Origin: Cupriavidus pauculus
GTDB taxonomy: Bacteria > Pseudomonadota > Gammaproteobacteria > Burkholderiales > Burkholderiaceae
Reading direction: 5' to 3'
DNA: 64,000 nucleotides
NCBI RefSeq assembly: GCF_003854935.1
Contig: NZ_CP033969.1
Coordinates: 372,001 to 436,000, forward strand
This document shows positions 1 through 8,242 of this stretch, piece by piece (position 1 is the stretch's first letter; each line of letters begins with the position of its first letter). The notes below the pieces were generated by a model. That model searched no databases. It saw only the letters and a program-made list of their open reading frames with translations, and was not told the DNA's origin. The translations under genes and the position numbers were made by a program.

Positions 1-528
1 GCCCACCTTGAGCAGCACGTCGCGCCGCCGCGCACCCAGCACCCGCAGCACGTCTTCCAGTTCCGGCTCCAGCGTGGCCAGCCCGGTGGCGATGTTCACC
101 ATGATCGGGAAGAACGAGATCAGGAACGCGGTGAGGATGGCCGGGCCGGCGCCCAGGCCGCACCAGACCACCAGGATCGGCACGAACGCCGCCTTGGGCA
201 GCGCGTTGAACGCGGTCATCAGCGGATAGGTGGCGGCATAGGCCAGCCGCGACGATCCCATCAGCATGCCCAGCACCACGCCCACCACGATGGCCAGGCC
301 GAAGCCGACCATCGTGGTCCAGAACGTGCGCCAGGCGTGGCCGGCGATCACGCCGCCGTATTCCGCCAGCGAGGCGACGATGGCCGACGGGCTCGGCAGG
401 ATGAAGTCCGACACGTCGAACACCAGGCAGGCGCCCTGCCACAGCAGCAGGCAGGCGCCAAGAAGAATCCAGGGGGCGACGCGCTGGACGCGCTTCGACT
501 GGGCAGCGGACATGGTTGCCATGATCAT
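1..528 (-). CDS. ABC transporter permease, SsuC/TauC type (3' end outside window)
   Basis: Inner-membrane permease of a nitrate/sulfonate/taurine-type importer. The 176 codons present are open to the window edge and show several hydrophobic segments (about residues 19-38, 70-92 and 115-145). The region around residues 154-170 resembles the cytoplasmic EAA loop that docks on the ATPase (EPELEDVLRVLGARRRD). The ATG at 528 overlaps the TGA of the ATPase gene (ATGA, 528-525), so translation is probably coupled; in-frame ATGs at 522 and 513 are alternatives. Family proteins are about 250-280 residues, so roughly the last third is missing. The substrate cannot be read from the sequence. Confidence 0.9.
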   Translation of the reverse strand, partial: MIMATMSAAQSKRVQRVAPWILLGACLLLWQGACLVFDVSDFILPSPSAIVASLAEYGGVIAGHAWRTFWTTMVGFGLAIVVGVVLGMLMGSSRLAYAATYPLMTAFNALPKAAFVPILVVWCGLGAGPAILTAFLISFFPIMVNIATGLATLEPELEDVLRVLGARRRDVLLKVG

Positions 529-1376
529 GATTGCCTGACGTGGCCGATTTTCTCGCGCAGCAGGTGCACGCGTTCGGCAAAGGGTTCGGTATAGGTGATG
601 TCCAGCGGGCGCGGGCGCGGCAGGTCGATCTCCTTGCGCAACAGGATGCGGCCCGGCCGGGCGCTCATCACGTAGACGGTGTCCGCCAGGAAGACCGCCT
701 CGCGCAGGTCGTGCGTGACCAGGATCACGTTGAAGCGCTGCGCCTGCCAGAGGTCGCGCAGCACGCACCAGAGCTCCTCGCGCGTGAAGGCGTCCAGCGC
801 GCCGAACGGCTCGTCCAGCAGCAGCATGCGCGGCTGGTGGATCAGCGCCCGGCAGATCGACGCCCGCTGCTGCATGCCGCCAGAGAGCTGCCACGGGTAC
901 TTGTCCTCGTAGCCGGCCAGCCCCACGGTCTTCAGCAGCGCGCGCGCCCGTTCCTCGTACTCGGCCCGCCGCCGGCGCATCGTCGACCGGTACGGCTCGA
1001 CGATCTCCAGCGGCAGCATCACGTTGGCCAGCGTCGTGCGCCACGGCAGCAGCGTGGGCGCCTGGAACGCCATGCCTACCTGCTTGAGCGGCCCGGTCAC
1101 GCGCTCGCCGTCGATGGTCACCACGCCGCGCGTGGCCGGGCGCAGGCCGGTGGCCAGCTTCATGAACGTAGACTTGCCGCAGCCGGACGGGCCGACGATG
1201 GCGATGAACTCGCCCGGCGCCGCCTGCAGCGAGATATCCTCGACCGCGAATTCGCCCCGGCGCGCCAGGTCGTCGTCGTAGGCCAGCCAGACGCGGTTGA
1301 AGTCGACGAACGGCTTGCCGCCGGCGTCGGTGCCCGCGCCGCCTGCCGCGGGCATCTGTGCCTGCCTTGCCATCAT
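525..1376 (-). CDS. ABC transporter ATP-binding protein, nitrate/sulfonate/taurine family
   Basis: ATPase of the same importer, 283 residues from the chosen start. Walker A GPSGCGKST lies at 62-70, the signature LSGGMQQR at 164-171 and Walker B LLLDEP at 185-190, followed by the D-loop FGALD and the switch histidine in VTHDLREA. The open frame extends to 1424, but the ATG at 1376 overlaps the stop of the binding-protein gene (ATGA), which marks it as the coupled start. The order binding protein, ATPase, permease with two 4-base overlaps makes this one operon. SsuB, TauB and ThiZ share this fold, so substrate is not assigned. Confidence 0.93.
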   Translation of the reverse strand: MMARQAQMPAAGGAGTDAGGKPFVDFNRVWLAYDDDLARRGEFAVEDISLQAAPGEFIAIVGPSGCGKSTFMKLATGLRPATRGVVTIDGERVTGPLKQVGMAFQAPTLLPWRTTLANVMLPLEIVEPYRSTMRRRRAEYEERARALLKTVGLAGYEDKYPWQLSGGMQQRASICRALIHQPRMLLLDEPFGALDAFTREELWCVLRDLWQAQRFNVILVTHDLREAVFLADTVYVMSARPGRILLRKEIDLPRPRPLDITYTEPFAERVHLLREKIGHVRQS

Positions 1377-2431
1377 CGCAGCACGTCCAGTTCTGCGGCC
1401 GACGGCAGGTAGGCGTCGGTCCACACGGCATCGGCGTCGATGCGGCCCTTGGTGCCGAACGCGTCGGCCACCTGCGACGCCATCAGCGACAGGCGCGGCT
1501 TGCTGACGCGGCCAAACCCTTCGGCCTTTGCATCGGGCGACTTGACCACGCTGTCCAGCGCGATCTTCAGCCGGCGCACCTCCAGCTTCTCGTCGATGAT
1601 GCCGTCGCGCGCCTTCACGGCCTTGATGCCCTCTTCCGGCCGCGCGATGACGTCGCGCGCTGACTTGGCAAACGCGCGCAGGAACGCCTTGACGGCCTCG
1701 GGATGGGCCTTGAGGAACTGCTCGGACGCGATGATGGCGTTGCCGTAGAGCTTCACGCCGTACTGCGGGTACGGCAGCACGACGATGTCCTCGTCCTTCA
1801 CGCCGCGCGCGTTCAGGTTCAGGATCGACGTGAACGAGAAGCCGGTGATGGCGTCAAGGTCGCCGCGCGCCAGCATCGTCTCGCGCAGCGTCGGGTCCAT
1901 CGCCTGCCAGTTGAACGACGCGGCCTGCAGGCCGTTGGCCTTGGCGAAGATCGGGAACGCGCGGCGGCCGGCGTCGAACACCGGCGCGCCCAGCTTCTTG
2001 CCGGTCAGGTCCCTGGGCGCCTTGATGCCGGACTTCTTCAGCGCCAGGATGGCGGCCGGCGTGTTGTTGTAGACCATCATCACGGCCACCGGCTTGTTGC
2101 GCGCGTCGGGGTTGTTGCCGTAGAACTCCATCACCGACGCCAGGTCGGCAAAGCCCATGTCGTACGTGCCCGATGCCACGCGGTTGACCACGTTGCCCGA
2201 CCCGTTGCCGGCGTCGATCGACACGTCGAGCTTCTCGGCCTTGAAGTAGCCCTTCTGCTCGCCCAGCAGGAACAGGGCGGACGGCCCTTCGAAGCGCCAG
2301 TCGAGCTGAAAACGCACCTTGGTCGCGGCCTGCGCCTGGGCGGTGCCCGCGCAGAGTGTCGACAGCACCATCGTGGTGCCCAGGGCGGTGCACAGCTTCA
2401 GCAGATGACGGCGCACGGGGGATTGCGGCAT
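1373..2431 (-). CDS. ABC transporter substrate-binding protein, NMT1/SsuA-like
   Basis: Periplasmic binding protein of the importer, 352 residues. The N-terminus has a basic stretch with two arginines (VRRHLLK) before a hydrophobic core ending in AQAQA. This is a clear signal peptide and possibly Tat-dependent. The mature part has the NMT1/THI5-like fold, with family features such as a loop around LDWRFEGPSALF, GSGNVVNRVASGTYDMGF and GKKLGAPVFDAGRRAF. I chose ATG 2431 because GGAGAAGG stands just upstream; the open frame continues to 2476 without a better site. Ligands in this family range from sulfonates and nitrate to pyrimidines; nothing here distinguishes them. Confidence 0.9.
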   Translation of the reverse strand: MPQSPVRRHLLKLCTALGTTMVLSTLCAGTAQAQAATKVRFQLDWRFEGPSALFLLGEQKGYFKAEKLDVSIDAGNGSGNVVNRVASGTYDMGFADLASVMEFYGNNPDARNKPVAVMMVYNNTPAAILALKKSGIKAPRDLTGKKLGAPVFDAGRRAFPIFAKANGLQAASFNWQAMDPTLRETMLARGDLDAITGFSFTSILNLNARGVKDEDIVVLPYPQYGVKLYGNAIIASEQFLKAHPEAVKAFLRAFAKSARDVIARPEEGIKAVKARDGIIDEKLEVRRLKIALDSVVKSPDAKAEGFGRVSKPRLSLMASQVADAFGTKGRIDADAVWTDAYLPSAAELDVLR

Positions 2432-2589
2432 GGACCTTCTCCAGTTGTTGATCTCTCTGGAGCAGGCTTGCCGCAAGGGGCGTGCCAGCCTTTCACGGGG
2501 TTGTCATGCACCGGCGCGAGGCGTGGCCGCGGTGCATTGACGACCCACGATTGTGCGCGGGCCGGTGTCGGCGGGTGTTGCCGTCCGCC

Positions 2590-2601
2590 ATTGTCGACAA
2601 T
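2590..2601. promoter_or_regulatory. 12-base perfect palindrome, possible operator
   Basis: ATTGTCGACAAT is a perfect dyad located 159 bases upstream of the binding-protein start and 2 bases beyond the stop of the Atm1-type gene. The TTGT-N2-ACAA form is common among GntR-family (FCD) operators, so it may control the importer operon. No GntR gene is in view, so the link is inferred. Confidence 0.35.
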
Positions 2602-2603
2602 CG

Positions 2604-4499
2604 TCAGGCGTCCTGCGTCGCGTCGCCCACCTCGATGTCGCGCGCATCGTCGCCGTCGGGCACGCCCTTGGCCGCGTTGCGCGCCTGGATCTGCCACATC
2701 TCGGCGTAGCGGCCGTTGGCGCGCATCAGCTCGGCGTGCGTGCCGCGCTCGACGATGCGGCCGTGGTCCATCACCAGGATCTGGTCGGCATGGACCACCG
2801 TGGACAGCCGGTGCGCGATCAGCAGCGTGGTGCGGTTCTGCGCCAGCCGCATCAGCTCGGCCTGGATGGCCTGCTCGGTGCGCGAATCCAGCGCCGAGGT
2901 GGCTTCGTCGAACACCAGGATCGGCGGGTTCTTGAGCAGCGTCCGGGCGATGGCCACGCGCTGCTTCTCGCCGCCCGACAGCTTCAGCCCGCGCTCGCCC
3001 ACCGGCGTGTCGTACCCCTGCGGCAGTTCGCTGATGAAGTGGTCGATCTGCGCGGCCCGCGCGGCGGCGATCACTTCCTCGCGCGTGGCCTCGGGCCGCC
3101 CGTAGGCGATGTTGTAGTAGATGCTGTCGTTGAACAGCACGGTGTCCTGCGGCACGATGCCGATCGACGCGCGCAGGGTGGACTGGCGCACCGCGCGGAT
3201 GTCCTGCCCGTCCACCTCGATCGCGCCCTGCGACACGTCGTAGAAGCGGAACAGCAGCCGGGCGAGTGTCGACTTGCCCGAGCCGCTGTGGCCGACCACG
3301 GCCGTGGTGGTGCCTGCGGCGATCGTGAAGTCCACGTCGTGCAGGATCACGCGGTTGGGCTCGTACCCGAATCCGACATGCCGGAAGCGGACCGCCGCGC
3401 CGTTGACGCGCAGCGGCGGCGCGTCGGGGGCATCGGCCACCTCCTGGTTGGTGCCCAGCAGCACGAACATCCGGTCCATGTCGGTCGTGGACTGCTTGAT
3501 CTCGCGGTAGATCACGCCCAGGAAGTTCAGCGGGATGTAGAGCTGGATCATCAGCGTGTTGACCAGCACCAGGTCGCCCAGCGTGAGCTTGCCGGCCGCC
3601 ACGCCCACCGTGGCGCGCCAGAGAATCAGGATCAGCCCCGTGGCGATGATGGCCTGCTGGCCGAAGTTCAGGAACGACAGCGAGTTCTGCGAGCGGATTG
3701 CCGCCGCGCGGTAGGTGCGCAGGTTCTCGTCATAGCGCCGCGCCTCGTATTCCTCGTTGCCGAAGTACTTGACGGTCTCGAAGTTCAGCAGCGAGTCGAT
3801 GGCCTTCTGGTTGGCGCGCGAATCCAGCTCGTTCATCCGGCGCCGGAAGTGCGTGCGCCACTCGGTCACGACGATCGTGAAGACGATGTAGCCCACCAGC
3901 GCGCACAGCGTGATGGCCGCGAACCAGATGTCGTAGTGCAGGAAAAAGAAGCCGATGACCAGCGACATTTCCACCAGCGTGGGCAGGATGCTGTACAGCG
4001 AGTACGAGATCAGCGACTGGATGCCGCGCGTGCCGCGCTCGATGTCGCGGCTCATGCCGCCGGTCTGCCGCTCCAGGTGAAAGCGCAGCGACAGCGCGTG
4101 CAGATGGCGGAACACCTGCAGCGCGATCTCGCGCACGGCGCTCTGCGTCACCTTCGAAAAGAGGATCTCGCGCAACTCGGTGAAGAGCGACCCGGAGAGC
4201 CGCAGCAGCCCGTAGGCGACGATCAGGCCCACGGGCACCACCAGCAGCGCGGTGGCGTCGCCGGCCTTGATGTCCATGCTGTCGACCAGCTTCTTCATCA
4301 GCACCGGCACGCCCAGGTTGGCCACCTTGGCGGCCACCAGGCAGGCCAGCGCCAGCATCACGCGCCACTTGTAGTGCCAGACGTAGGGCAGCAGGTTGCG
4401 GACGGTCTGCCAGTCGCTGCGCGGGGCGCCAGCGCCCTGGAACAGGGAATTGGCCGGCTCGGCAGGGGCGGGCTCGGCGGTCGTGGAATAGCGGCGCAT
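2604..4499 (-). CDS. Atm1-type ABC half-transporter (permease fused to ATPase)
   Basis: Inner-membrane exporter of the Atm1/ABCB7 class, which moves glutathione-linked sulfur compounds or metal-glutathione conjugates; Cupriavidus metallidurans AtmA is a described member. The 631 residues hold a transmembrane domain (about 40-345) with the Atm1-type elements RDIERGTRGI (151-160) and LLNFETVKYFGNEE (247-260). The nucleotide-binding domain follows: Walker A GHSGSGKST 403-411, signature LSGGE 507-511, Walker B ILVFDE 527-532, switch His563. It should work as a homodimer. No Shine-Dalgarno sequence precedes ATG 4499, and a TAACGT sits directly before it. The gene diverges from the thioesterase. 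Confidence 0.92.
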   Translation of the reverse strand: MRRYSTTAEPAPAEPANSLFQGAGAPRSDWQTVRNLLPYVWHYKWRVMLALACLVAAKVANLGVPVLMKKLVDSMDIKAGDATALLVVPVGLIVAYGLLRLSGSLFTELREILFSKVTQSAVREIALQVFRHLHALSLRFHLERQTGGMSRDIERGTRGIQSLISYSLYSILPTLVEMSLVIGFFFLHYDIWFAAITLCALVGYIVFTIVVTEWRTHFRRRMNELDSRANQKAIDSLLNFETVKYFGNEEYEARRYDENLRTYRAAAIRSQNSLSFLNFGQQAIIATGLILILWRATVGVAAGKLTLGDLVLVNTLMIQLYIPLNFLGVIYREIKQSTTDMDRMFVLLGTNQEVADAPDAPPLRVNGAAVRFRHVGFGYEPNRVILHDVDFTIAAGTTTAVVGHSGSGKSTLARLLFRFYDVSQGAIEVDGQDIRAVRQSTLRASIGIVPQDTVLFNDSIYYNIAYGRPEATREEVIAAARAAQIDHFISELPQGYDTPVGERGLKLSGGEKQRVAIARTLLKNPPILVFDEATSALDSRTEQAIQAELMRLAQNRTTLLIAHRLSTVVHADQILVMDHGRIVERGTHAELMRANGRYAEMWQIQARNAAKGVPDGDDARDIEVGDATQDA

Positions 4500-4611
4500 A
4501 CGTTAGAATTCGTGCCAATGCCGCGATTGTCGCAGAGATCGCCACGTCCGGCAGGCCACTGCCCCACCGCCCATGAACGCCCCGTATTTCCCGCTCTCCT
4601 CGGTCCCCGAC

Positions 4612-5016
4612 ATGTCCACATCCGCCCCCCTCTCCGAACTGCCGCCCGGCAAGAACCCCGCCCTGCGAGTGGTGCCGATGCCCGCCGACGCCAACGTCCA
4701 CGGCGACGTGTTCGGCGGCTGGATCATGGCGCAGGTCGACATCGCCGGCTCCATCCCGGCCGTGGAACGCGCCCAGGGCCGCGTGGCCACGGTGGCGGTG
4801 AATTCATTCCTGTTCAAGCACCCCGTGTTCGTGGGCGACCTGGTCAGCTTCTACGCGGATATCGTCAAGACGGGCCGCACCTCGATCACGGTCTCCGTGG
4901 AGGTCTACGCGCAACGCATGCGCCACAGCCACGAGATCGTCAAGGTCACGGAAGCCACGCTGACGTACGTGGCGACGGACGAAAGCCGGATGCCGAGGGT
5001 GTTGCCGACGGCTTGA
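4612..5016 (+). CDS. yciA: Acyl-CoA thioesterase, YciA-like hotdog protein
   Basis: Hydrolyses acyl-CoA to free acid and CoA in the cytoplasm. The 134 residues contain the hotdog signature NVHGDVFGGWIMAQVD, where the aspartate of HGD and the final D are the usual catalytic and structural positions, and the VAVNSFLFKHPVFVGD strand typical of YciA. The start at 4612 gives the usual family length of about 132-135 residues. An in-frame ATG at 4573 would add 13 residues that look unrelated; neither has a clear ribosome site. The gene is monocistronic, convergent with the crotonase gene, and may act with the neighbouring fatty-acid genes. Confidence 0.9.
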   Translation: MSTSAPLSELPPGKNPALRVVPMPADANVHGDVFGGWIMAQVDIAGSIPAVERAQGRVATVAVNSFLFKHPVFVGDLVSFYADIVKTGRTSITVSVEVYAQRMRHSHEIVKVTEATLTYVATDESRMPRVLPTA

Positions 5017-5039
5017 CCGGCGTCCTTCCTTGCTCTGGG

Positions 5040-5112
5040 TTCCCTCTTCCGCATGGCTGAAGAGGGGTCAGGGGCGAGGGCCGGGCGGTTCTGACACGAC
5101 AGGTCGTCGATT
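5040..5112. repeat. Degenerate copy of the dispersed hairpin repeat
   Basis: Between the convergent thioesterase and crotonase genes, CCCTCTTCCGC pairs imperfectly with GAAGAGGGG around 5043-5068. It is followed by GGGGCGAGGG and a GACACGACAGGTCGTC stretch that resembles the spacer of the better copies at 10727 and 50941. It probably works as a bidirectional terminator, although the stem is weaker than in the other copies. Confidence 0.4.
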
Positions 5113-5129
5113 GGCCGCCGGCGCCCTGC

Positions 5130-5906
5130 TCAATCGAACTTCGAAAAATCCGGCTTGCGCTTTTCGAAGAACGCCGTGAAAGCCTCCTTGGCTTCGGGCG
5201 CCACCAGCATGCGGCGGAAGACCTCGCCCTCCTCGGCCATTTTCTTCTCCACGGCCGCCACATCGCCCCCCTTCATCAGCCGCTTGGTCTCGCGCAGCGA
5301 CGACGCGGGCAGCGCCGCCAGCTTGGCGGCCTGCTGGCGCACGAAATCGGGCAGCTCGGCCAGGGGCAGCACCTTCGTCACCAGCCCGATCGAGAATGCC
5401 TCCTGCGCGCTGAACGCCTCGCCGAGCAGCAGCTTTTCCGCCGCACGCTGGTAGCCCACCAGGCGCGGCAGCAGCAGGCTGGACGCCGCTTCCGGGCACA
5501 GGCCCAGCTGCGCGAACGGCAGCGACAGCCTGGCGGTGTCCGACGCGTAGACCAGGTCGCAGTGCAGCAGCAGCGTGGTGCCGATGCCCACGGCCGCCCC
5601 GCTGACCGATGCCACCACGGGCTTGCTGGCGTGGCTGATCGCGTGCAGGAACTGGAACACCGGCGGCTCGGCGCCGTCGCTGCCCTGCGTGGGCGGGCGC
5701 TTCATGAAGTCTTCCAGGTCGTTGCCGGCCGTGAAGATCTCGGGCTTGCCCTCGATCACGATCACGCGCACGGCGTTGTCGGTCTCGGCGGCGCGCAGCG
5801 CATCGGCCATGGTCTGGTACATGGCGGCGGTGATGGCGTTCTTCTTGTCGATGCGATCGAAACCAATGGTCAGGACGCCCTGGTCGATGCGGGTAGCAAT
5901 GCTCAT
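5130..5906 (-). CDS. Enoyl-CoA hydratase/isomerase (crotonase fold)
   Basis: 258-residue crotonase-family enzyme of fatty acid oxidation. It starts at ATG 5906 after GAGGAAG. The substrate-binding motif DKKNAIT is near residue 20 and the oxyanion-hole segment FTAGNDLEDF near 70, followed by GAAVGIGTTLLLHCD. The acid residue lies in LGLCPEAASS, which matches the delta3,delta2-enoyl-CoA isomerase (ECI/PECI) pattern better than the PGAGG of classical hydratases. I therefore favour an isomerase role for unsaturated chains, though hydratase activity remains possible. It lies 32 bases after the DegV gene and is the last gene of the beta-oxidation block. Confidence 0.88.
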   Translation of the reverse strand: MSIATRIDQGVLTIGFDRIDKKNAITAAMYQTMADALRAAETDNAVRVIVIEGKPEIFTAGNDLEDFMKRPPTQGSDGAEPPVFQFLHAISHASKPVVASVSGAAVGIGTTLLLHCDLVYASDTARLSLPFAQLGLCPEAASSLLLPRLVGYQRAAEKLLLGEAFSAQEAFSIGLVTKVLPLAELPDFVRQQAAKLAALPASSLRETKRLMKGGDVAAVEKKMAEEGEVFRRMLVAPEAKEAFTAFFEKRKPDFSKFD

Positions 5907-5938
5907 GTCTTCCTCGTCTCGGTCGTAATGGTCGCCGC

Positions 5939-6895
5939 TCACACGAACGGTGGCGGCACTTCGGAAAGATAACTCAGGCCGAACGCGCCCGCGCCCACGT
6001 TCAGCGCGACGGTCAGGCTCATCGGCGCCAGCATGAGCTGCACGTCGTAGCGGCGCGCCGTATCGGCCAGCGACTGCCACGCGGGCCAGGCCGCCACGTC
6101 GTCCGGGTCGCCCGCGTAGGCCGCGGCCACGGCCGGGGTCAGCAGGCAGCGGGCCCGGATGCACGCTTCCGCATGGCCCAGCAGGCGGCGGATGCCCTCG
6201 TCGGTGCCGCGCACCTTGGCGATGGCCTCGGTCTCGCCCTGGTGCATGCGGATGACCGGCCGGATGTTGAACGCGCTGCCCAGCATGTAGCGGCCCCACG
6301 TGATGCTGTTCTCGCCCTTGTGCTTCGCGCGCGTGTACATGTACAGCAGTTCGTCCGGAATCAGGAACATGTGCGCGGCATCGCGCAGGCGATGCTCCAC
6401 GGCGTCCACCACCTGCGCCGCGCTGGCGCCGTCGGCCAGCATGCGCGCGGCCTCGCGCACGATCAGCGCCTGGCCCGGCCCGATGGCGCCCGTGTCGATC
6501 ACGGTCAGGTCGAACAGCCCGCTGCGCCCGGCGTCCTTGCGCAGCTTGAAACTGCGCGCCACCGTGCCCACCACGGCGCCCGTGGCATTGGCGTAGAGCT
6601 TGCTGCGGCTGCTGGCAATCGTCAGCAGGATGGCGCGGTCGCAGCCGGCCACCACGTGCCTGAGCAGATGGTCTTCCAGCTCGCGTTCAAGCAGCGGGAT
6701 CGATTCGGCGTAGTGGTCCTGCTTGCCCACCAGGTACTGCTGGTAGAGGTCGGGCAGCGCCGCTTCGTCGCGGGTGTCGACCACGAAGCGGTCGCCGGCG
6801 CGAATGCGGAACGGGATGGTGCGCACGCCCAGTGCGTCCATCATCGTGCGCGGCATGTCGCACGCCGCGTCGGCCAGAATGGCTGTCTCCTGCAT
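5939..6895 (-). CDS. DegV family (FakB-like) fatty-acid-binding protein
   Basis: 318 residues with the DegV two-domain layout: LADAACDMP at the N-terminus (equivalent to the usual TDSTSDLP), a SIPL loop, ILLTIASSRSKLY in place of the common SSGLSGTYQ, and VIDTGAIGPGQALIV. In Firmicutes these proteins (FakB) bind a free fatty acid and present it to the kinase FakA. No FakA/Dak-type kinase is visible here. The gene has GGAGGAG before ATG 6895 and lies between thiolase and crotonase genes, so a role as acyl-chain carrier or sensor in fatty acid use is plausible. The canonical lipid-contact SGT is replaced, so binding may differ. Confidence 0.85.
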   Translation of the reverse strand: MQETAILADAACDMPRTMMDALGVRTIPFRIRAGDRFVVDTRDEAALPDLYQQYLVGKQDHYAESIPLLERELEDHLLRHVVAGCDRAILLTIASSRSKLYANATGAVVGTVARSFKLRKDAGRSGLFDLTVIDTGAIGPGQALIVREAARMLADGASAAQVVDAVEHRLRDAAHMFLIPDELLYMYTRAKHKGENSITWGRYMLGSAFNIRPVIRMHQGETEAIAKVRGTDEGIRRLLGHAEACIRARCLLTPAVAAAYAGDPDDVAAWPAWQSLADTARRYDVQLMLAPMSLTVALNVGAGAFGLSYLSEVPPPFV

Positions 6896-6974
6896 GTTGT
6901 TGTTCTCCTCCGTATCAGTGCGTCAACGTGTTGGCATCTCCGTGTCCATACATTTCCTCATCTGATCGAAGGTC

Positions 6975-6999
6975 GGGACAGCCCTCGCCGGGCTGTCCC
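6975..6999. terminator. 10-bp GC-rich hairpin between thiolase and DegV genes
   Basis: GGGACAGCCC pairs perfectly with GGGCTGTCCC around a 5-base loop, 23 bases beyond the thiolase stop on the plus-strand axis and therefore upstream of thiolase's 3' neighbour, the DegV gene. No U-run follows on the minus strand. It is more likely an attenuator, a processing site or an mRNA 3' stabiliser inside the operon than a strong intrinsic terminator. Confidence 0.45.
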
Positions 7000-7022
7000 T
7001 GTGCGGCGCGTTTGGTCGATGC

Positions 7023-8219
7023 TTATACGCGCTCGAAGATGCCGGCGGCGCCCATGCCCGTGCCCACGCACATGGTCACCATGCCGTACTTGAGATTGTG
7101 GCGACGCAGCGCGTGCACCACGGTGGCCGAGCGGATCGCGCCCGTGGCGCCCAGCGGATGGCCCAGCGCAATCGCGCCGCCCATGCGGTTCACCTTGCCC
7201 GGGTCCAGTTCCAGGTCGCGCATCACCGCCAGCGACTGCGCGGCGAATGCCTCGTTCAGCTCGATCCAGTCCATCTGGTCCTGCGTCAGGCCGGCCGCCT
7301 TCAACGCGGCCGGAATGGCCGCCTTCGGGCCAATCCCCATGATCTCGGGCGGCACGCCGCGTACCGCGAACGACACGAAGCGGGCCAGCGGCACGAGGTT
7401 GAACTGCTTGAGGATCTTCTCCGAGACCAGGATCAGCGCGCCGGCGCCGTCCGACGTCTGCGAGCTGTTGCCGGCCGTCACGCTGCCCTTGTTGGCAAAC
7501 ACCGCGCGCAGCTTGGCCAGCCCTTCGACCGACGTGTCCGGGCGCGGGCCTTCGTCCAGCGCCACGGTGCGCGTCTTGACGCCCACCTGCCCCGTGGCCA
7601 GGTCCGGGAATTTCTCGACCACCTCGATCGGGGTGATCTCGTCCTGGAACTCGCCGGCCTGCTGCGCGGCGATGGCCTTCTGGTGCGACGCCAGCGAGAA
7701 CGCGTCCTGGTCCTCGCGGCTGACCTGCCACTGCGTGGCCACCTTCTCGGCGGTCAGGCCCATGCCGTAGGCAATGCCGACGTTCTCGTCGCGCTCGAAG
7801 ATCGACGGCGACATCGACGGCGAGTTGCCCATCATCGGCACCATGCTCATCGATTCCACGCCGGCCGCGATCATCACGTCCGACTCACCCACGCGGATGC
7901 GGTCCGCCGCCATCGCCACCGCCGACAGGCCCGACGCGCAGAAGCGGTTCACGGTAATGCCGCCCACCGTGTTCGGCAGGCCGGCCAGCAGCGCGCCGAT
8001 GCGCGCCACGTTCAGGCCCTGCTGGGCCTCGGGGATGGCGCAGCCGACGATGGCGTCCTCGATCAGCGCCGGGTCCAGGCCCGGCACCTGGGCCACGGCG
8101 GCCTTCAGGATCGTGGCCAGCAGGTCGTCGGGACGGGTGTTCCGGAACGCGCCCTTGGGCGCCTTGCCGATCGGCGAACGGGTAGCCGCAACGATGTAGG
8201 CGTCTTGCAGTTGTTTCAT
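7023..8219 (-). CDS. Acetyl-CoA C-acyltransferase (thiolase)
   Basis: Cleaves 3-ketoacyl-CoA to acetyl-CoA and a shortened acyl-CoA, the last step of beta-oxidation. The 398 residues are full length. The nucleophilic cysteine is in NRFCASGLSAVAMAA (about residue 90), the catalytic histidine in ALGHPLGATGA and the second cysteine in MCVGTGMGAAG. Start ATG 8219 follows GAGGAACC; the frame upstream (to 8351) has no start signal and overlaps the preceding gene. It lies 23 bases after the FadN-type gene, an organisation resembling fadBA. FadA-type degradative function is favoured over a biosynthetic PhaA role by this context. Confidence 0.94.
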   Translation of the reverse strand: MKQLQDAYIVAATRSPIGKAPKGAFRNTRPDDLLATILKAAVAQVPGLDPALIEDAIVGCAIPEAQQGLNVARIGALLAGLPNTVGGITVNRFCASGLSAVAMAADRIRVGESDVMIAAGVESMSMVPMMGNSPSMSPSIFERDENVGIAYGMGLTAEKVATQWQVSREDQDAFSLASHQKAIAAQQAGEFQDEITPIEVVEKFPDLATGQVGVKTRTVALDEGPRPDTSVEGLAKLRAVFANKGSVTAGNSSQTSDGAGALILVSEKILKQFNLVPLARFVSFAVRGVPPEIMGIGPKAAIPAALKAAGLTQDQMDWIELNEAFAAQSLAVMRDLELDPGKVNRMGGAIALGHPLGATGAIRSATVVHALRRHNLKYGMVTMCVGTGMGAAGIFERV

Positions 8220-8242
8220 GATGTCGGTTCCTCGTTGGCGGA

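Noticed and set aside
2553-5060. Long plus-strand frame of 835 codons opposite the Atm1-type gene
   Set aside because: Its composition is antisense-like, it has no recognisable motif, and it conflicts with an intact exporter.
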